In this document: positions 12,408 to 26,600 of the stretch, one piece after another
Layout of the letters: each line of letters begins with the position of its first letter
Numbering within the stretch: the first letter of the stretch is position 1
Assembly: GCF_045679555.1 (NCBI RefSeq)
Contig: NC_092091.1
Span: 68,227,241 to 68,291,240 of the forward strand
Length of the DNA stretch: 64,000 nt
Direction: 5' to 3'
Source: Salvelinus alpinus
Lineage: Eukaryota; Chordata; Actinopteri; Salmoniformes; Salmonidae
Made by a program: the position numbers and the translations under genes
The notes under the pieces: generated by a model
The model's database searches: none
The model's input: the letters and a program-made list of their open reading frames with translations, nothing else
Told to the model about the DNA's origin: nothing

Positions 12408-13147
12408 CTCTATAGAAACAGGACATGTTTGTCCTCTACAAATAGAAGACAAATTGTGCAAGATACTTTTATGTCCGTTATAGATTATGGGGATATTATC
12501 TACATGCATGCTACGGCATCAACACTTAAATCGCTGGATGCTACTTATCATTGCACACTTAGGTTTATTGCAGGTGCTAGCTACAGAACTCACCACTGTG
12601 TTTTATATCAAAATGTGGGTTGGACTTCGCTGTCCATGAGACGAGAACAACATGCTCTCGTGTTTGTCTATAAGCACTTCTGAATAAACTACCTTATTTA
12701 TCATCACTCATCAATATTAGAGTTATAATTCCTAAAACCAGGTCTCAACATGGATTACACTTGAGGCCCCTGCGATCTCCACAGAGTTGGGTATGGCTGC
12801 CTTTTCCTGTTACGCTCCTTGCCTATGGAATAGCCGGCAGACTAAACTTAAACTTGAGACTCTTGTCTCCCTTGCCCATTTGAAATATATATTGGAGGAT
12901 TTTTATTTTTGTATTGCTTGTAACTGTTTCGGGTAATGCAAGTTCTTGTGCTGTTAGGGGAATAACCTGTGTAAATGTAATAATCTGCTGCTGTATTTTT
13001 TTGTGTTATCTGTGATCGTTTTGTTTGTCTTGTGTAGTTTCTTAATCATTGTACCTAAACTGTATGTGTAACATGTATACGCAGGGCCCAGCTGTAAAAG
13101 AGACCTTGCTCTCAGTCTGTGTTCCTTGTTGAAATAAAGGTATAATA
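12408..13147 (+). pseudogene. LINE (L2-like) C-terminal fragment and 3' end, right of hAT insertion
   Basis: Continues the LINE after the hAT element: a frame to 12683 carries NRRQIVQDTFMSVIDYGDII and VGWTSLSMRREQHALVF, the post-RT C-terminal region of L2-like elements. The rest is 3' sequence ending in GAAATAAAGGTATAATAATG. Sequence from 12423 onward recurs at 55871. Confidence 0.82.
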
Positions 13148-13169
13148 ATGTGTGTGTGTGTGTGTGTGC
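13148..13169. repeat. (TG)n microsatellite, short allele
   Basis: About ten TG repeats just downstream of the LINE 3' end. The second copy at 56597-56620 is 4 bp longer. Confidence 0.9.
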
Positions 13170-13197
13170 AGGTGCACAGGTGTGTGTCTATACTCAC

Positions 13198-13423
13198 TGC
13201 TGGCGATGTGTCGGCTGTCCCCGGCCTGTGGTAGTGTCTCGTGGGCGTCGTGGTAGACCTGAGGCAGCCCTATCGTCCTGTTCATGTCCATTGTGTCCAG
13301 CACCACCGAGCTCTCCTCCCCGTTCACCGTGATGTCACGGACCCCTGTGATGGGGTTGGTGGGCGGGCCTCCCACTGACATCTCATAGTCTGGCGGAATG
13401 TCATCCCCACAGTCAAAGTTGGG
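13198..13423 (-). CDS. rnf150: rnf150 exon 6
   Basis: Acceptor TTTCAG|CCCAAC; encodes [20 protein letters not shown] then [19 protein letters not shown] and further variable tail to DSRHIAS. Donor AGCA|GTGAGT, phase 1. 226 nt. The cytosolic tail is less conserved than the RING. The next exon should carry the acidic C-terminus and stop, but it is not visible between here and position 1. Confidence 0.88.
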
Positions 13424-16400
13424 CTGAAATCAATCAATCAAATATAAACAACAACAACAAAAAACTTTCCAAAAATAAAATCTCTTCAGGATCAGGGTTG
13501 GGAATGAAAGAGAGATGGATAGATTTTGAAAGACAGAAACTCCTTACTGGTATTCCCAGCGCTTTGAGGATGTTCATTTTACACATGGGACAGGTCCGGT
13601 GGTCCAGAAGCCAGGGGTCCACACAGCTTTTATGGAAGATGTGCCTGAGGACAGAGTCACACACACGAACACGCATAGCATTGATGATGTCATCCATAGT
13701 AACAGTCTCCTTGGTAACATAGCATCACTCACCATGCTCTACATATGCTCGCAGGTACAGAACAGAATATTATTGTAGCATATTAATGACTACCAATCAT
13801 TAGCAATAGACCTACTGCAACACATGATCTATCGGAGACAATGATAGTAATGGGTGTCAATGTGTCTGCTCTCTCTAGTTACACTGAAAAATGGGAGAGG
13901 CTGTCGTACCTGCACGGCAATATCCTAACAACATCATTCGCTTTATAGACCTCGATGCACACAGCACAGTTGTCAAAGTCAGACTCCGTTTCCTAGAACA
14001 CCAAACACACAGGAGACATTTGGTTGGTTGTCTAGTCTCGTTTTAATTTCCTGGAAGGTGAATAAAGCGGAGCGGATCAAAAGCCATGCAGCGTGTATAA
14101 TTAATTAAAATTATAACACACACACACACACACAGAAAATAAAAATGAGTCAGTCATTATCATTGGGCTGATGGAAGTTCATTATCAAATGCTGCGCTTA
14201 GCAGGAGCGTGGGGAAACGGTTCGCTTCGGTTTAAAACCCTACAATCAAGGTCATATCCCTGCTACTTAAATAGGTGGTTTTGGAAACACTTTACTTGAA
14301 GAGGGTCTATACATAAGGCATTCATAACACCTTCATGAAACCAGTCATGAAACCTTTACGAGTGTGGCAGTATCATTCATAACAACCTTCGTAACACATT
14401 TATCCAACATCATAGAAGAGGTTAGTAAAGCATGCAGCCAGGTCTACCTTGTCTCCTTTCCTGATGGTTCGTACTTGGAGCTTACTGATGGCCTTCTTGG
14501 CTGCGTCTCCGAGACGTCTCTGCTCATAGAAGATCAAAGAACAACAAAGAAGGTGGGGGAAAGATAAGCAACCCAACCTGGCAACCCAAAAGAGAGAAAA
14601 GAATGTCTGGAATTTCCTATATATCCAATAACCACTGACAAGACAAGGAATGGACACGTTTCAAGGTTAGAGAAAGGGCGTGAGATCCACTGTCCCCATC
14701 TGAACCAAGGTGGACCATATTACTGGTTAATAGATCTGAAGGAGCCGTTCTGAGAGGCTGTGTAATGTTTTAACACGGCAGGATGAACAGTCGCTTAGTG
14801 ATGTTGACATAGCAGCGTCTCTGAGCTGACAGTTAACCACTTGTTGCAGACCAGAGGAGAAAACACAGGCCGAGTCAGGTCATTGAGTTGTGCAAGGTAT
14901 AAAAAAGGGAAAGAGAGAGAAAAAGAGAGGGAGGGAGAGATAGAGAGCTAAATGCATGAGGGAGGGAGGGAGAGATTGAGTGGATAATAGATAAATACTA
15001 AGAGACATTGAGAGAAAGGTAGGCTGCTAACCCTCGCTATCTAGGTCTAGTCTCACTGTGGAAAAGAACTGCATCAGACCAGGCCACTGCCCACAGCTGC
15101 TCTCAATCAATCATCAAGGAAAGTCATTGTGACATCAACAGAGAACAGATTTGTGGTTTCAGGCCTGGCAAGTTCTTGTCACCATGGTGCCCATTCCCCT
15201 TGACAACCCATGTGGTTGTCTGTAACATTTGTGTCAACATTGGACAATCTTAGAAAAAAGATTTCCAAAAAGTTTATTCAGCTGTCCCCATAGGAAAACC
15301 CTTTGAAGAACCCTTTTTGGTTCTATGTAGAACCCTCTGTAGAAAGGGTTCCACATGCAACCCAAAAGGATTTTACCTGGAACCAAAATAATTCTCCCTG
15401 CAACCAAAAAGGGTTCTTCAAAGGGTTCTCATATGGGGACAGCCGAAGAACCCTTTAAGGTTCTAGATAGCACCTTTTTTTCTAAGAGTGTGGGCCACGG
15501 TGTGTGCATTGACTACACGGTCCAACAGGACTACACGGTTGACGGTCCAACAGGTTTCCGCTAGCAAACCCAGCTGTCGCGCAATTTTTAATTTTGGCCT
15601 TCATTTCTGGAAGGAAAAGGCAGGGAAATGTTTGGAGAAGACGAATCACCTCAGAGAAAAGCAACTGCTCTACATATAGATATAGAAAAAGTATGTTCAT
15701 ACTGTGGTAAAACTGCTAGTTTCCGCTGTCATTACGGTCATACCGTACCTGGTTGCGGTCACGAGCGTTGGCATATCTGAACCGCTGTATATAGTAGAAG
15801 ACAACCTGTGTGTGATCAGAGACAACACACTGAAATACAGTAGGATGACTTTACCAACCATGTCTTTGGTTGTCTTACCAACCATGTCTTATAATCCCTT
15901 CAGATGGTTAGTTAAAACGCTACACTCACTACGTGCCTCACATTGATCCGGTACCCGCTGTATATAGCCTCGTTATTGTTATTTGGGGTGTTATTTGGGG
16001 GGGGAGTACTGTGTCTGTACAGTGAACCGTACCTGATTGCGGTCGCGAGCGTTGGCGTATCTGAACCGCTGTATGTAGTAGAAGATGAGCCATGCCAGGG
16101 AGATGATCATCAGGACGATGAAGGAGATGGAGACGAACACCACCGACGTTCTGCTCACATACTTCTGAAGGTTCCTCGTTCCTATGGTGATGTGCACGGT
16201 CACCGTGACGTTGCGTTCTAGTAGAGCGGCGATCTCCCGACCCTTGGGTTCCGGAATCATGATCGCCACGATATCCCCCGTACCTGTTGGAAGAGGAATT
16301 TCCAGGTGAACAAAAAGAAGAGCAGTCGTTGGTAAAGTCAATCAAATATCGATTCGGTTTATTAAAAGTTGCAAAAGGGAGACATTTCTAGAACAGAGCA

Positions 16401-19400
16401 GAGAAAATGTCTAAACGGGCCTCTTGGAGACGGGCACTGTATATTCTAAATCACACAGCACCAGGCTGGTAGGAAGTCAAGACAAACAGGCTGGGACTTT
16501 GTCAGCTGCTACAAAATATATCCAACCAACTATTGTAAATATGTTGTAGTTCATTGGAAATAAACTTAATAAAGGATCTGTTGAGACAACCTAAACATCC
16601 ATATGGGACAATATATTATTTTTGTATGGGACAGAGATCTGCAACATCTGGCTCTGGGACTGCATGTGGCTCTTTGATTGCTCCTTTGTGGCTTCATTTG
16701 ATCCCATTCATTTGTATGGGATTTGAAACCTCTCTGTGGAGGTATCAGACCCCTATTGTGTATCAGGGTTGAGCTAAACTATAAATAACCTGTACTCACA
16801 GAACACTGTCTGTAGAACACAGTGAGTAATTAGCATTAGGCTAGCCTACTGGGAGTTCATTCAGGCAGAGACAGGACGCAGAGCCAACAAAACAAACCCC
16901 TGACTCTCCATGTCTGGGTCAGAGCCCTGTGGTCCTGTTAAGAAGGGAGAAAACGTTACAGATTTAGAACAAATCTGTCGAACAGAAATGATTTGTCAGT
17001 CACAGAGTAAGGAATCATATTAGCTCTATTCATTAGCTGACATTTCTATCAGCAACGTTTTGAACATTTCATGTCACTGGTGTCACAATACCAGACCGCT
17101 TTGATAACACAGTCCAATTGACAATTAGGTCAGGCCCAGCTGCCACTAAAAAGGTTGGATCGGTAACTCATTTAGGGGTCAAACAAAGTACCACACCCCC
17201 CCCAGACACTCTACAAGGGAACATAATTTCATAGCAAAGCCATTAGTTCACACCACCAGATAGTCAACAGAGTGGAAAATTGTAACCACCAAGGATATTT
17301 TAACACTTTCACAACTGAGTCGAAGGTTGTTGAGTTGGATGTTATCAAGGTCATGGACAACAGAAGTGCCACTTTAACACGTTGTGTTTTAACACTTCAG
17401 TTAACTCCTTTCAGAGTTGAAACCAGCAAGTTCTGACAGGGCCTCCCACCAGACATTATTCTCATCCTCACCTCTCATCTAGCCCCTCTCCCTATGGCCT
17501 GTGACCTGACACTTCACACAATCCTCAACCGTCACACCAAAAGATACTATAGCTTCGATATCCCCTTTCTTCACACAGAAAATTATAATTACAGTGATAA
17601 AATATCCTTCAAGTAGGCTAAGTCCTAAGCTAACCCACTAAATAACACAATCGATTCCCCTCAAGATTTCAAAATGGCCACCATTCACGTTCATAAGAAG
17701 CAGGCCAAAAAGCTTCAGCGAGGCAAGACTCCGAGTGCCTTAACTTGCAGCTACAGTATGTACTGCCTACCTGTCTATCGGACATGGACACACTTTAACC
17801 ACTGACTGAAGCATTGGGAGGTGAGGTGAGAGTGATAGATAGGAAGTATAGCCTATCAGAGGTGTCTGAGTGGTTTAAAATCCCAGACAAGAGATTACAT
17901 TCCATGGACACTCCATCTGCAGCCACACATTGAGGTGGGATGATGTCTGTGTCGTCAAGGGCCTAAGTGACTCATTAGCCTTTGGAACTCGGTGACATCA
18001 TTTCCTCTAGGACTCTGCGGCCTTGTTACCGTGGCGTCTGTGCGGAGCCACAGGAACACAGAAGCCCCAGGGTGCTTCACTCCATCTATCAGTAATTTCT
18101 AAAGGAGAGGCTCGTTCACTCTGCCACCACCGCCGCCCGGGCAGCCCGCCAGCCACAGGGCATTGTGGGATACCCTCGGCACCCGGCGGAGGTCTGAGAG
18201 TGGCCAAGGCCATTATATCACCATACCCTGGGGATGGATAGAGAGAAAGAAAAAAAGAGAGAGGAAAGTTGGCACCTAGCAACACCATATTATCACTGCA
18301 GAAGAGACAAAAACAGGTTGGAAAAAGCTGTGACTGAAGAAATAAAAGTAGCTGAAAAACTTTTTGCCCAAGACAGACACAAAGCAAGCAGCAAGGCATT
18401 CAAAAATGGATGACTCAGTCAACCCACTCACTAATGAATTCCGGATTAGAAAAGGAACATTGGACTTTACTCCAGAGACTGAAATATATTCACTAACAAA
18501 TGCAGATTTAAAACCGCCAAAAGATTAGCATACGACACAGTGGGCGCGTCCATAAGGCTAGGAGCTAAGCTTCCCCTAAAGTAAATTGGCAAAATTATAT
18601 AGCCTAATTATCTTACTCCTGTCGATACAGAAATTCATAAAATAATTCAAAATAAGCTACTACACCAGAAAGCATGATTTGGCCACAGAGGATCATTAGC
18701 TTCTTTAAAAACATATAAGCTGTGGATCCTCGTAAAACTGACTATCCTACCGATCCTTGACTTCGGCGATGTAATTTACAAAATAGACTCCAACACTCTA
18801 CTCAGCAAATTGTATGCAGTCTATCACAGTGCCATCCGTTTTGCCACCAAAGCCCCATATACTACCCACCACTGCGACTTGTATGCTCTCGTTGGCTGGC
18901 CCTCGCTTCATATTCGTCGCCAGACCCACTGGCTCCAGGTCATCTATAAGTCTTTGCTAGGTAAAGCTCCGCCTTATCTCAGCTCACTGGTCACCATAGC
19001 AGCAGCAACCCAAAGCACGCACTCCTTATCTCAGCTCACTGGTCACCATAGCAGCACCAACCCATAGCACGCGCTCCAGCTGGTATATTTCACCCCCAAA
19101 GCCAATTCCTCCTTTGGCCACCTTTCCTTCCAGTTCTCTGCTGCCAATGACTGGAATGAATTTCAAAAATCACTGAAGCTGGAGACTCATATCTCCCTCT
19201 CTAACTTTAGGCACCAGCTGTCAGAGCAGCTCACCGATCACTGCACCTGAACATAGCCCATCTGTAAATAGCCCATCCAACTACCCCATCCTCAAACTGT
19301 TATTCTTTTTATTTTAATTGCTCCTTTGCACCCCAGTATCTCTACTTGCACATTCATCTTCTGCACATCTATCACTCCAGTGTTTAATTGCTAAATTGTA

Positions 19401-20387
19401 ATTATTGCGCCACTATGGCCTATTTATTGCCTTACCTCACCTCATTTGCACACACTGTATATAGACTTTTCTATTGTGTTATTGACTGTAATGTTTGTTT
19501 ATTCCATGTGTAACTCTGTGTTGTTGTTTGTGTCGCACTGCTTTGCTTTATCTTGGCCAGGTCGCAGTTGCAAATGAGAACTTGTTCTCAACTGGCCTAC
19601 CTGGTTAAATAAAGGTGAAATAAATAAAAAAAATGTCATTGCCTACAGTCAGAAGGCACCACAATTTAGGCAGCGCGCCTGGCAAATAGCCACATAGATG
19701 ATTGTTGAGTTGCGAATGTCAGTGAAAAGTAGAAGCCCAGCCAGGTATATCGCAATATTTCAAAATACAATTGAAGGAAAACATCATTTGGAAAGCAAAT
19801 GTCTATTGCTGTAAAGAAAAGACAATGAAAATAATAATCTGTCTTTTGGTTATCAAAATTCTCAATTAATTGAGTGAACAGTAAAGCCTATCTTATTAGC
19901 ACCAGCTAATATATGCGCACTCACATTCCTGGTGAGTGCGCATATTCACTCTTTCATGGTTGGATTAGTGCTACTTGAAAGTCAGTTTTTGGACAATAAT
20001 TTCCTCCTCCAGGTTAGATGAACGTCATAATTGTGTGTGTCTACCCTTCTCATAGGACGATTAGATGGATCAGACAACATGGTTTTAATTGATCTGTTTG
20101 TCAGTGTCAGCAGAGTAGGCTACTCTGTAATTTTTGACGTATTAAAAAAAGATTCTGCTAATGTCTCCAGTCATATAAAGTGTAGTAGAATTGCATGAAA
20201 TGTGTTCATATAAGGCCATCTGTCTCAGCCTCCAGTAGCTTGTGTCGGGGGGCTAGGGCCAGTCTGTTATCTGTGTTGTGTTATATATATATATATATAT
20301 CTCTCTCTGCATTTTTCTGGTGAAAATCACGTCAGGTGAACAGGTCAGGGTTCCATAGCTGCAGGCAGAACAGTTGAAACTGGAGTA

Positions 20388-20423
<36 letters not shown>

Positions 20424-23400
20424 TTTCCTCCAATGTGGAGGAGGAAACCCCGTGCACCTGGCTCCCTTGGTTAGCGCGCACTGCGCCCGGCCCGCCACAG
20501 GAGTCGCTGGTGCGCGATGAGACAAGGATATCCCTACCGGCCAAACCGGTAGCCCGGACTACGCTAGGCCAATTGTGCGTCCTCCCGGTCGACCTCCCGG
20601 TCGCGAACCCAGAGTCTCTGGTGGCGCAGCTAGCGCTGCGATGCAGTGCCCTAGACCACTGCGCCACCCGGGAGGCCCCAGGTTCTGGCCTTTCTAGGGA
20701 GTTTTTCCTAGCCACCGTGCTTCTACACCTGCATTGCTTGCTGTTTGGGGTTTTAGGCTGAGTTTCTGTACAGCACTTTGAGATATCAGCTGATGTAAGA
20801 AGGGCTTTACAAATAAATTTGATTTGATATAGCCTACAGCCATGCATTCAATGATTATGTTATATTATTAGCCTAAATTAAGACTATCCAATCTACTCAT
20901 CACATTAGGAATAGTAGGCTATTTTACATAAGTCTGCAAATATGATGATGCATGGAATGCTTTATTATAAAGGTGCATTTTTCTGGTGAAAATTTGCTTC
21001 CCCAAACTTGAATCTCACACGCCTATGGGATACGGCATGCACGGTATGCTAATTTCCCTTGGCAGAGTTGCATGACTCACATCTGTACAGGTCTAGCTAA
21101 CAGTGAGAATAGGTAAAAATACAGTGGGTGAAAGAGGGTGGTCAAAGAACAGAGGGAAGAGATGGAGGAGACAGAATACAACTCTTGTTTCTCTGTTCTC
21201 TCGGTCGGTCGCCATGGCGCCCAGTTTCATGACGTGGTCCTGGAAATAAACCTCAAGGTGTGTGTGTGTGACGCAGGGACTGATCCCCCATGGATCCCCC
21301 AAAGGCGCAATGCATTATTATGCTCATAAATCTCCATATGTAACTAGTTCGTCGTAAGAGACATACAGCCACAGGTTTATGGAGAGAAAGGAGAGCAGAT
21401 CAATAGATCTACATAATAATAATCTTTACTAGCCCAACTCTTCGTATGGGTCCAAAAGCTGCACTCTTGAAGCTTTTTCTCATAGGCGTATTGTCTTGAA
21501 ACGGAAGTTAAAGGGCTACTGGCAAAGTGTGCTTTTTTTCGGCTTCAGATTGCCTAATTGTTTCCAAAAAACTAAAACGACTAGACTAAATCTAATAATA
21601 CACAGCATTCTAATGAAATAAGAGCATCAGGAATGAAGAGCTCTGGAGCCAATGTCCTGGCATAGACGGGGCCTAAATCACATTGTGATGCAACAGTGCA
21701 CAATGGATAGTAGGCCGGAGGCTACTGTGTTATCCTGCATATAGGGTTTACACACAGCAAAGCACAATGCATTAGGTCCAAGGACGCCACATATAGGCCT
21801 ATATGCAAACAAGCGCACACACACACACACACAGTTGGCTGAATTAGCAACGAGTGTTGCAGCAGCACCATGGTTTGTTCATACATAACTGTTAAGGGTA
21901 GCCACTCCTAATGCAATCAGCGGCACAATCACCGGCAGAAAAACAAGGCTGTGTGTGCACGGTAAACAGATCTCACGGCTGCTAATACTATTACGTTAAC
22001 ACTGAGCCCTACACCCTGACAAACGCTACACAGCTTAAAAAAAAACATCATAGGCTTGCTAACCTAACCAGATACCCCTCAACCGATGTGCATAAATAAA
22101 CTGCCTGGACATGAGGGCACAATCCAACATGGATGCCAAAAGTTTAGTAGCAACACATGGCCTCAAGGAGTGGATTAACTTCTTCACCTCTATGAGCCTT
22201 GATAACAATATGACCATGGTAAAGGAACACACTGACAAAGTTGTACGGTCTGCAGAGCTGCTTTTGCACACTGGCCATGCTTCAGCTGTTAAGTATGAGA
22301 TCTTAAGTAGGTAGTGCAGAGTAGACTCAAGGTTTTAGCCATCTTTACCATCTGGGTGGGATTTTGGATTACATAGACTGGTCCCTGATCTGTTTGTGCT
22401 GTCTTGCCAACTCCTATGGTCATAGTCACGTCAATAACCATAGGAGTTGGCAAGACACTACAAACAGATCTGGGACCAGGCTAGAAATTACAACCCAGAT
22501 GAAGGAGACAAGAATACTGACACAAAGATATTCCACAAAGGGGCAACACATTTTATCACCACTGTCTGCAAGTAGTTGGCGAATCCATTTCATTTAGAGA
22601 GAGAGAAAGAACAAGAAAAACAAAATAGCTGCTTCTAAAAATCAAAGCAGTGTGTAATATCAACCGATGGCCCGACAGAGGCTGAACTGGACCAAAATCT
22701 CTCCTCTTTGAGGACACCCATTAGCAAGAATGGTGCATAATAAGCCAAGATGGTGCATAATAAGCCACAATGGTGCATAATAAGGAAAGCCAGGTGGAAT
22801 AGAGAGCGAGTGAGCAGTTGATTTTTAGAGGAAGGGCGCTAACCTGTTTAGTGCTGCTGAGGATTAGCTTTTGCTAGCAGCCTTGAGGGCAGCATAACCT
22901 GCTGTGTAGTGGATAATAGTATTTGGTTAGCTGTAATTAAACAGCACAAATCCTTATTCAATATCAACAGTGTTAGTCTGTCCAGCGAAAATGTGCATAA
23001 AAATATAAAATAATTAATACATGTAGCCACCGAAATTTGCATAGCCAAGATGGCCGACAAAACAACTGCCTAAAAAACCATGGTCAGGAAAGAAAAACTG
23101 AAAGGATCTGGCAGAGGGAGGGAGCCACGTCATACAGTAATCTAGTGATTAATTCCAGCTCTCAGAAAATGTCCTCCACATGCTCATTGCTTTCCCTCCA
23201 TATAAAAGCCAGACTGCAAATGGCAAGTCTTTCATAAAGATCAGCCCTGATAGGATTCATACGTGTCCTGTCCACACAGAGGTCTGAGTGTTCTCATACA
23301 AAAAGGCCTTGTATGCATTCTTTGTCACAGGTGGGGCCAACCTAATTAAGATGAGAGAGAGAGGGAGAGAGAATGAGATTCTTGGCTCTCGGTTACCCTG

Positions 23401-23624
23401 GCCGATACAGTCCACTTCTGTTGGCCCACCGAGGACTGTTCTTTCTCTCGCTTTCTTTTAGTCCCCCTTTCCCTCATCATTACTCTCTCTCTCTCTCTCT
23501 CCTCCATCTCTGTCTGTTCGTCTCAGGGCTGGGAGTATGAGTCTTAGCAGCCCCAGAAATAGCACAGTCTCCTCTTTTCCGTAGGTACCCAGGGACTGCC
23601 GTCCCGCTGTACCCTCTCAGCAGG

Positions 23625-23657
<33 letters not shown>

Positions 23658-26600
23658 GTGTGGCTAGTATCCACATGCTTCCCAGACAAAATAGTTTGGA
23701 AGAGTTAGTGCATATATAATGCAGACTTTTTGTGACGTTTTTGTTCACTTCAGTTGTTCAGGCATACAACAATTGTTTTTGAGGCAGGCGGAAGTCAGTA
23801 GCCGAAGTCTACGCCCCTTCGTCGGTGATTGGTCAATAATAGGGAATCTTCACTAAAGTCTTTGTTGTCATTCAACGAGAGATGACTCATTTTCATGTAA
23901 AAAATAAAATAAGAGATAAATACTGCAAACATCTTAGTTAGATGTAAAATTGCGAGACTAAGATCTCCTCAGCAAAAACTTCAAAATGAATAACAGATTT
24001 CTTGAGTTATCTTAGATTAATTTGGACTATTTTGAAGAAGTGTATACTGGCTACGGCGTCTCAAAATGGACAAACTGGACAAAATGGACAAACAATACTA
24101 TCGCCACTTTTTAACGGAGTATACAAGCACACTTGTTCGGTTCGCCTAGCCGAGCTCGGCGCCAGCTGAACTGAAGAATGCTGACGCCTTAACAGACACA
24201 TCTCCTGGGCCTGTGCCAGCCAAGCAGGGAGGGACCCAATGGAGGTCTCAGAGAGCTCACCAGGGGTGGCCACCCACCCCCCAAACACCTCTCCTCGGCT
24301 GGCCCCATGTGTCTGAAGCATCTGGTAGGGCCTTCCACCATCTCTCCTCACTTCCCCATTAGGAGCCAGCATGCTGGCACACCACTGTCCAGTCCAGGTG
24401 ATGATGCAGATGGGGCTTGGAATCTGTCAGAGACTGCCAGTGAATGTGAACAAAGGGGTTTATATGAATGTAATTACCTGTTGTGATCCACATGGCGTAA
24501 TCCTCAGTTAAAAGAAGCCAAAACGTCAGCAATGGTAACCATTCCATTGACGCCAACGATCATGGCAACCCGATCACCTGCACAGCTTGGATGCCCATAC
24601 AGACAGACACCACTCTGTACTGGTTGGAGGAGGTGTGTCAGTGCTTTTGCAGCAGGCTAATGCAGTTTGGCAGCGTGCTAACAGGGTGATGGGCTGACCG
24701 GCAGTGCATAACCTATTGTGAAGGAGGGTGCTACATTTTACAGCACGTCGTCAAACCAGTCGCACAGTCAGGTTGTGTTAAGACACAGACATGGTTCGTT
24801 TAGTTTCAATCCATTAACATGATCTGTCTCAGTAAACAGAGCTACAGTAAAGACAAACGAGCATAGCCGAGCTCAAAACGTATGTGGGCAACCACACACA
24901 CACGTCAGAGTCATAGAGTGCATTCGGAAAGTATTCAGACCCCTTGACTTTTTCAAAATGTAGTTACATTACAGCCTTATTCTAAAATGTATTAAATCGT
25001 TTTATCCCCCTCATCAATCTAAACACAATACACCATAACAACAAAGCAAAAACAGGTTTTTAGAATTTTTGCAAGTGTATATATATATATAAAAAACTGA
25101 AATTTCACATTTACATAAGTCTTCAGACCCTTTACTCAGTACTTTGTTGAAGCACCTTTGGCAGCGATTACAGCCTCAAGTCTTCTTGGGTATGACACTA
25201 CAAGCTTGGCACACCTGTATTTGGGGAGTTTTTCCCCCAATCTTCTCTGCAGATCCTCTCAAGCTCTGTCAGGTTGGATGGGGAGCGTCGCTGCACAGCT
25301 ATTTTCAGGTCTCTCCAGGGATGTTCGATCAGGATAAAGTCCGGGCCCTCCTGGCTGGGCCACTCAAGGACATTCAGAGACTTTTCCCGAAGTCACTCCT
25401 GCATTGTCTTGACTGTGTGCTTAGGGTCATTGTCCTGATGGAAGGTGAACCTTCACCCCAGGCTGAGGTCCTGAGCACTCTGGAGCAGGTTTTCATCAAG
25501 GATCTCTGTACTTTACCCTGTTCGTCTTTGCCTCAAACCTGACGAGTCTCCCAGTCCCTGCCGTTGAAAGACATCCCCACAGCATGATGCTGCCACCACC
25601 ATGATGCTGCCACCACCATGCTTCATCGTAGGGATGGTGCCACGTTTCTTCCAGACGTGACGCTTGGCATTCAGGCCAAATAGTTCAATCTTCGTTTCAT
25701 CAGACTAGAGAACCTTGTCATTTTCCTTTTATTGAGGAGGGGCTTCCGTCTGGCCACTCTACCATAAAGGCTTGATTGGTGGAGTGCTGCAGAGATGGTT
25801 GTCCTTCTGGAAGGTTCTCCATCTCCACAGAGGAACTCTAGAGCTCTGTCAAGGCCCTTCTCCCCCGATTGCTCAGTTTGGCTGGGCGGCCAGCTCTAGG
25901 AAGAGTCTTGGTGGTTCCAAACTTCTTCCATTTAAAGATTATGGAGGCCACTGTGTTCTTGTGGACCTTCAATGCTGCAGACATTTTTTGGTACCCTTCC
26001 CCAGATCTGTGCCTCAACACAATCCTGTCTTGGAGCTCTACGGAAAATTCCTTGGACCTCGTGGCTTGGTTTCTGCTCTGACATACACTGTCAACTGTGG
26101 GACATCATATGTCACAGGTGTGTGCCTTTCCAAATCATGTCCAATCAATTGAATTTACAACAGGTGGACTCCAATGAAGTTGTAGAAACAACTCAAGGAT
26201 GATCAATGGAAACAGGATGCACCTGAGCTCAATTGAGTCTCATAGCAAAGGGCCTGAATACTTATCTTAAGGTGTTTTTTTACTTGTAATAAATTGGCAA
26301 AAAAAAATCTAAAAACCCATTTTCGCTTTGTCATTATGGGGCATTGTGTGTAGATTGCTCAGGAAAACAAAATATTTTATACATTTTAGAATAAGGCTGT
26401 AACGTAATAAAATGTGGAAATAGACAAGGGGTCTGAATACTTTTCAAGGTACTGTATATGAAGACTAGACTGTATGTGAAAAGATAAGGAATGTGGAGAG
26501 ATGGTATGGATCGTGGATGATCAGGGATAGAGAGGAGAGGAGGAGGGTGTTTTGTGTAGGACTCATAAGATGCCTGAACCCTATGTTTCTCCTAAGACCT

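Noticed and set aside
15938-16345. 135-residue minus-strand ORF overlapping rnf150 exon 2
   Set aside because: It is in a different frame from the exon, which encodes conserved RNF150 sequence.
18007-18399. 130-residue minus-strand ORF in rnf150 intron 1
   Set aside because: No family motif seen and no splice partners. It recurs at 61461 only because the region is duplicated.
25144-26202. Plus-strand ORFs of 70-132 residues in the Tc1-like element
   Set aside because: The transposase reads on the minus strand; these are antisense frames.
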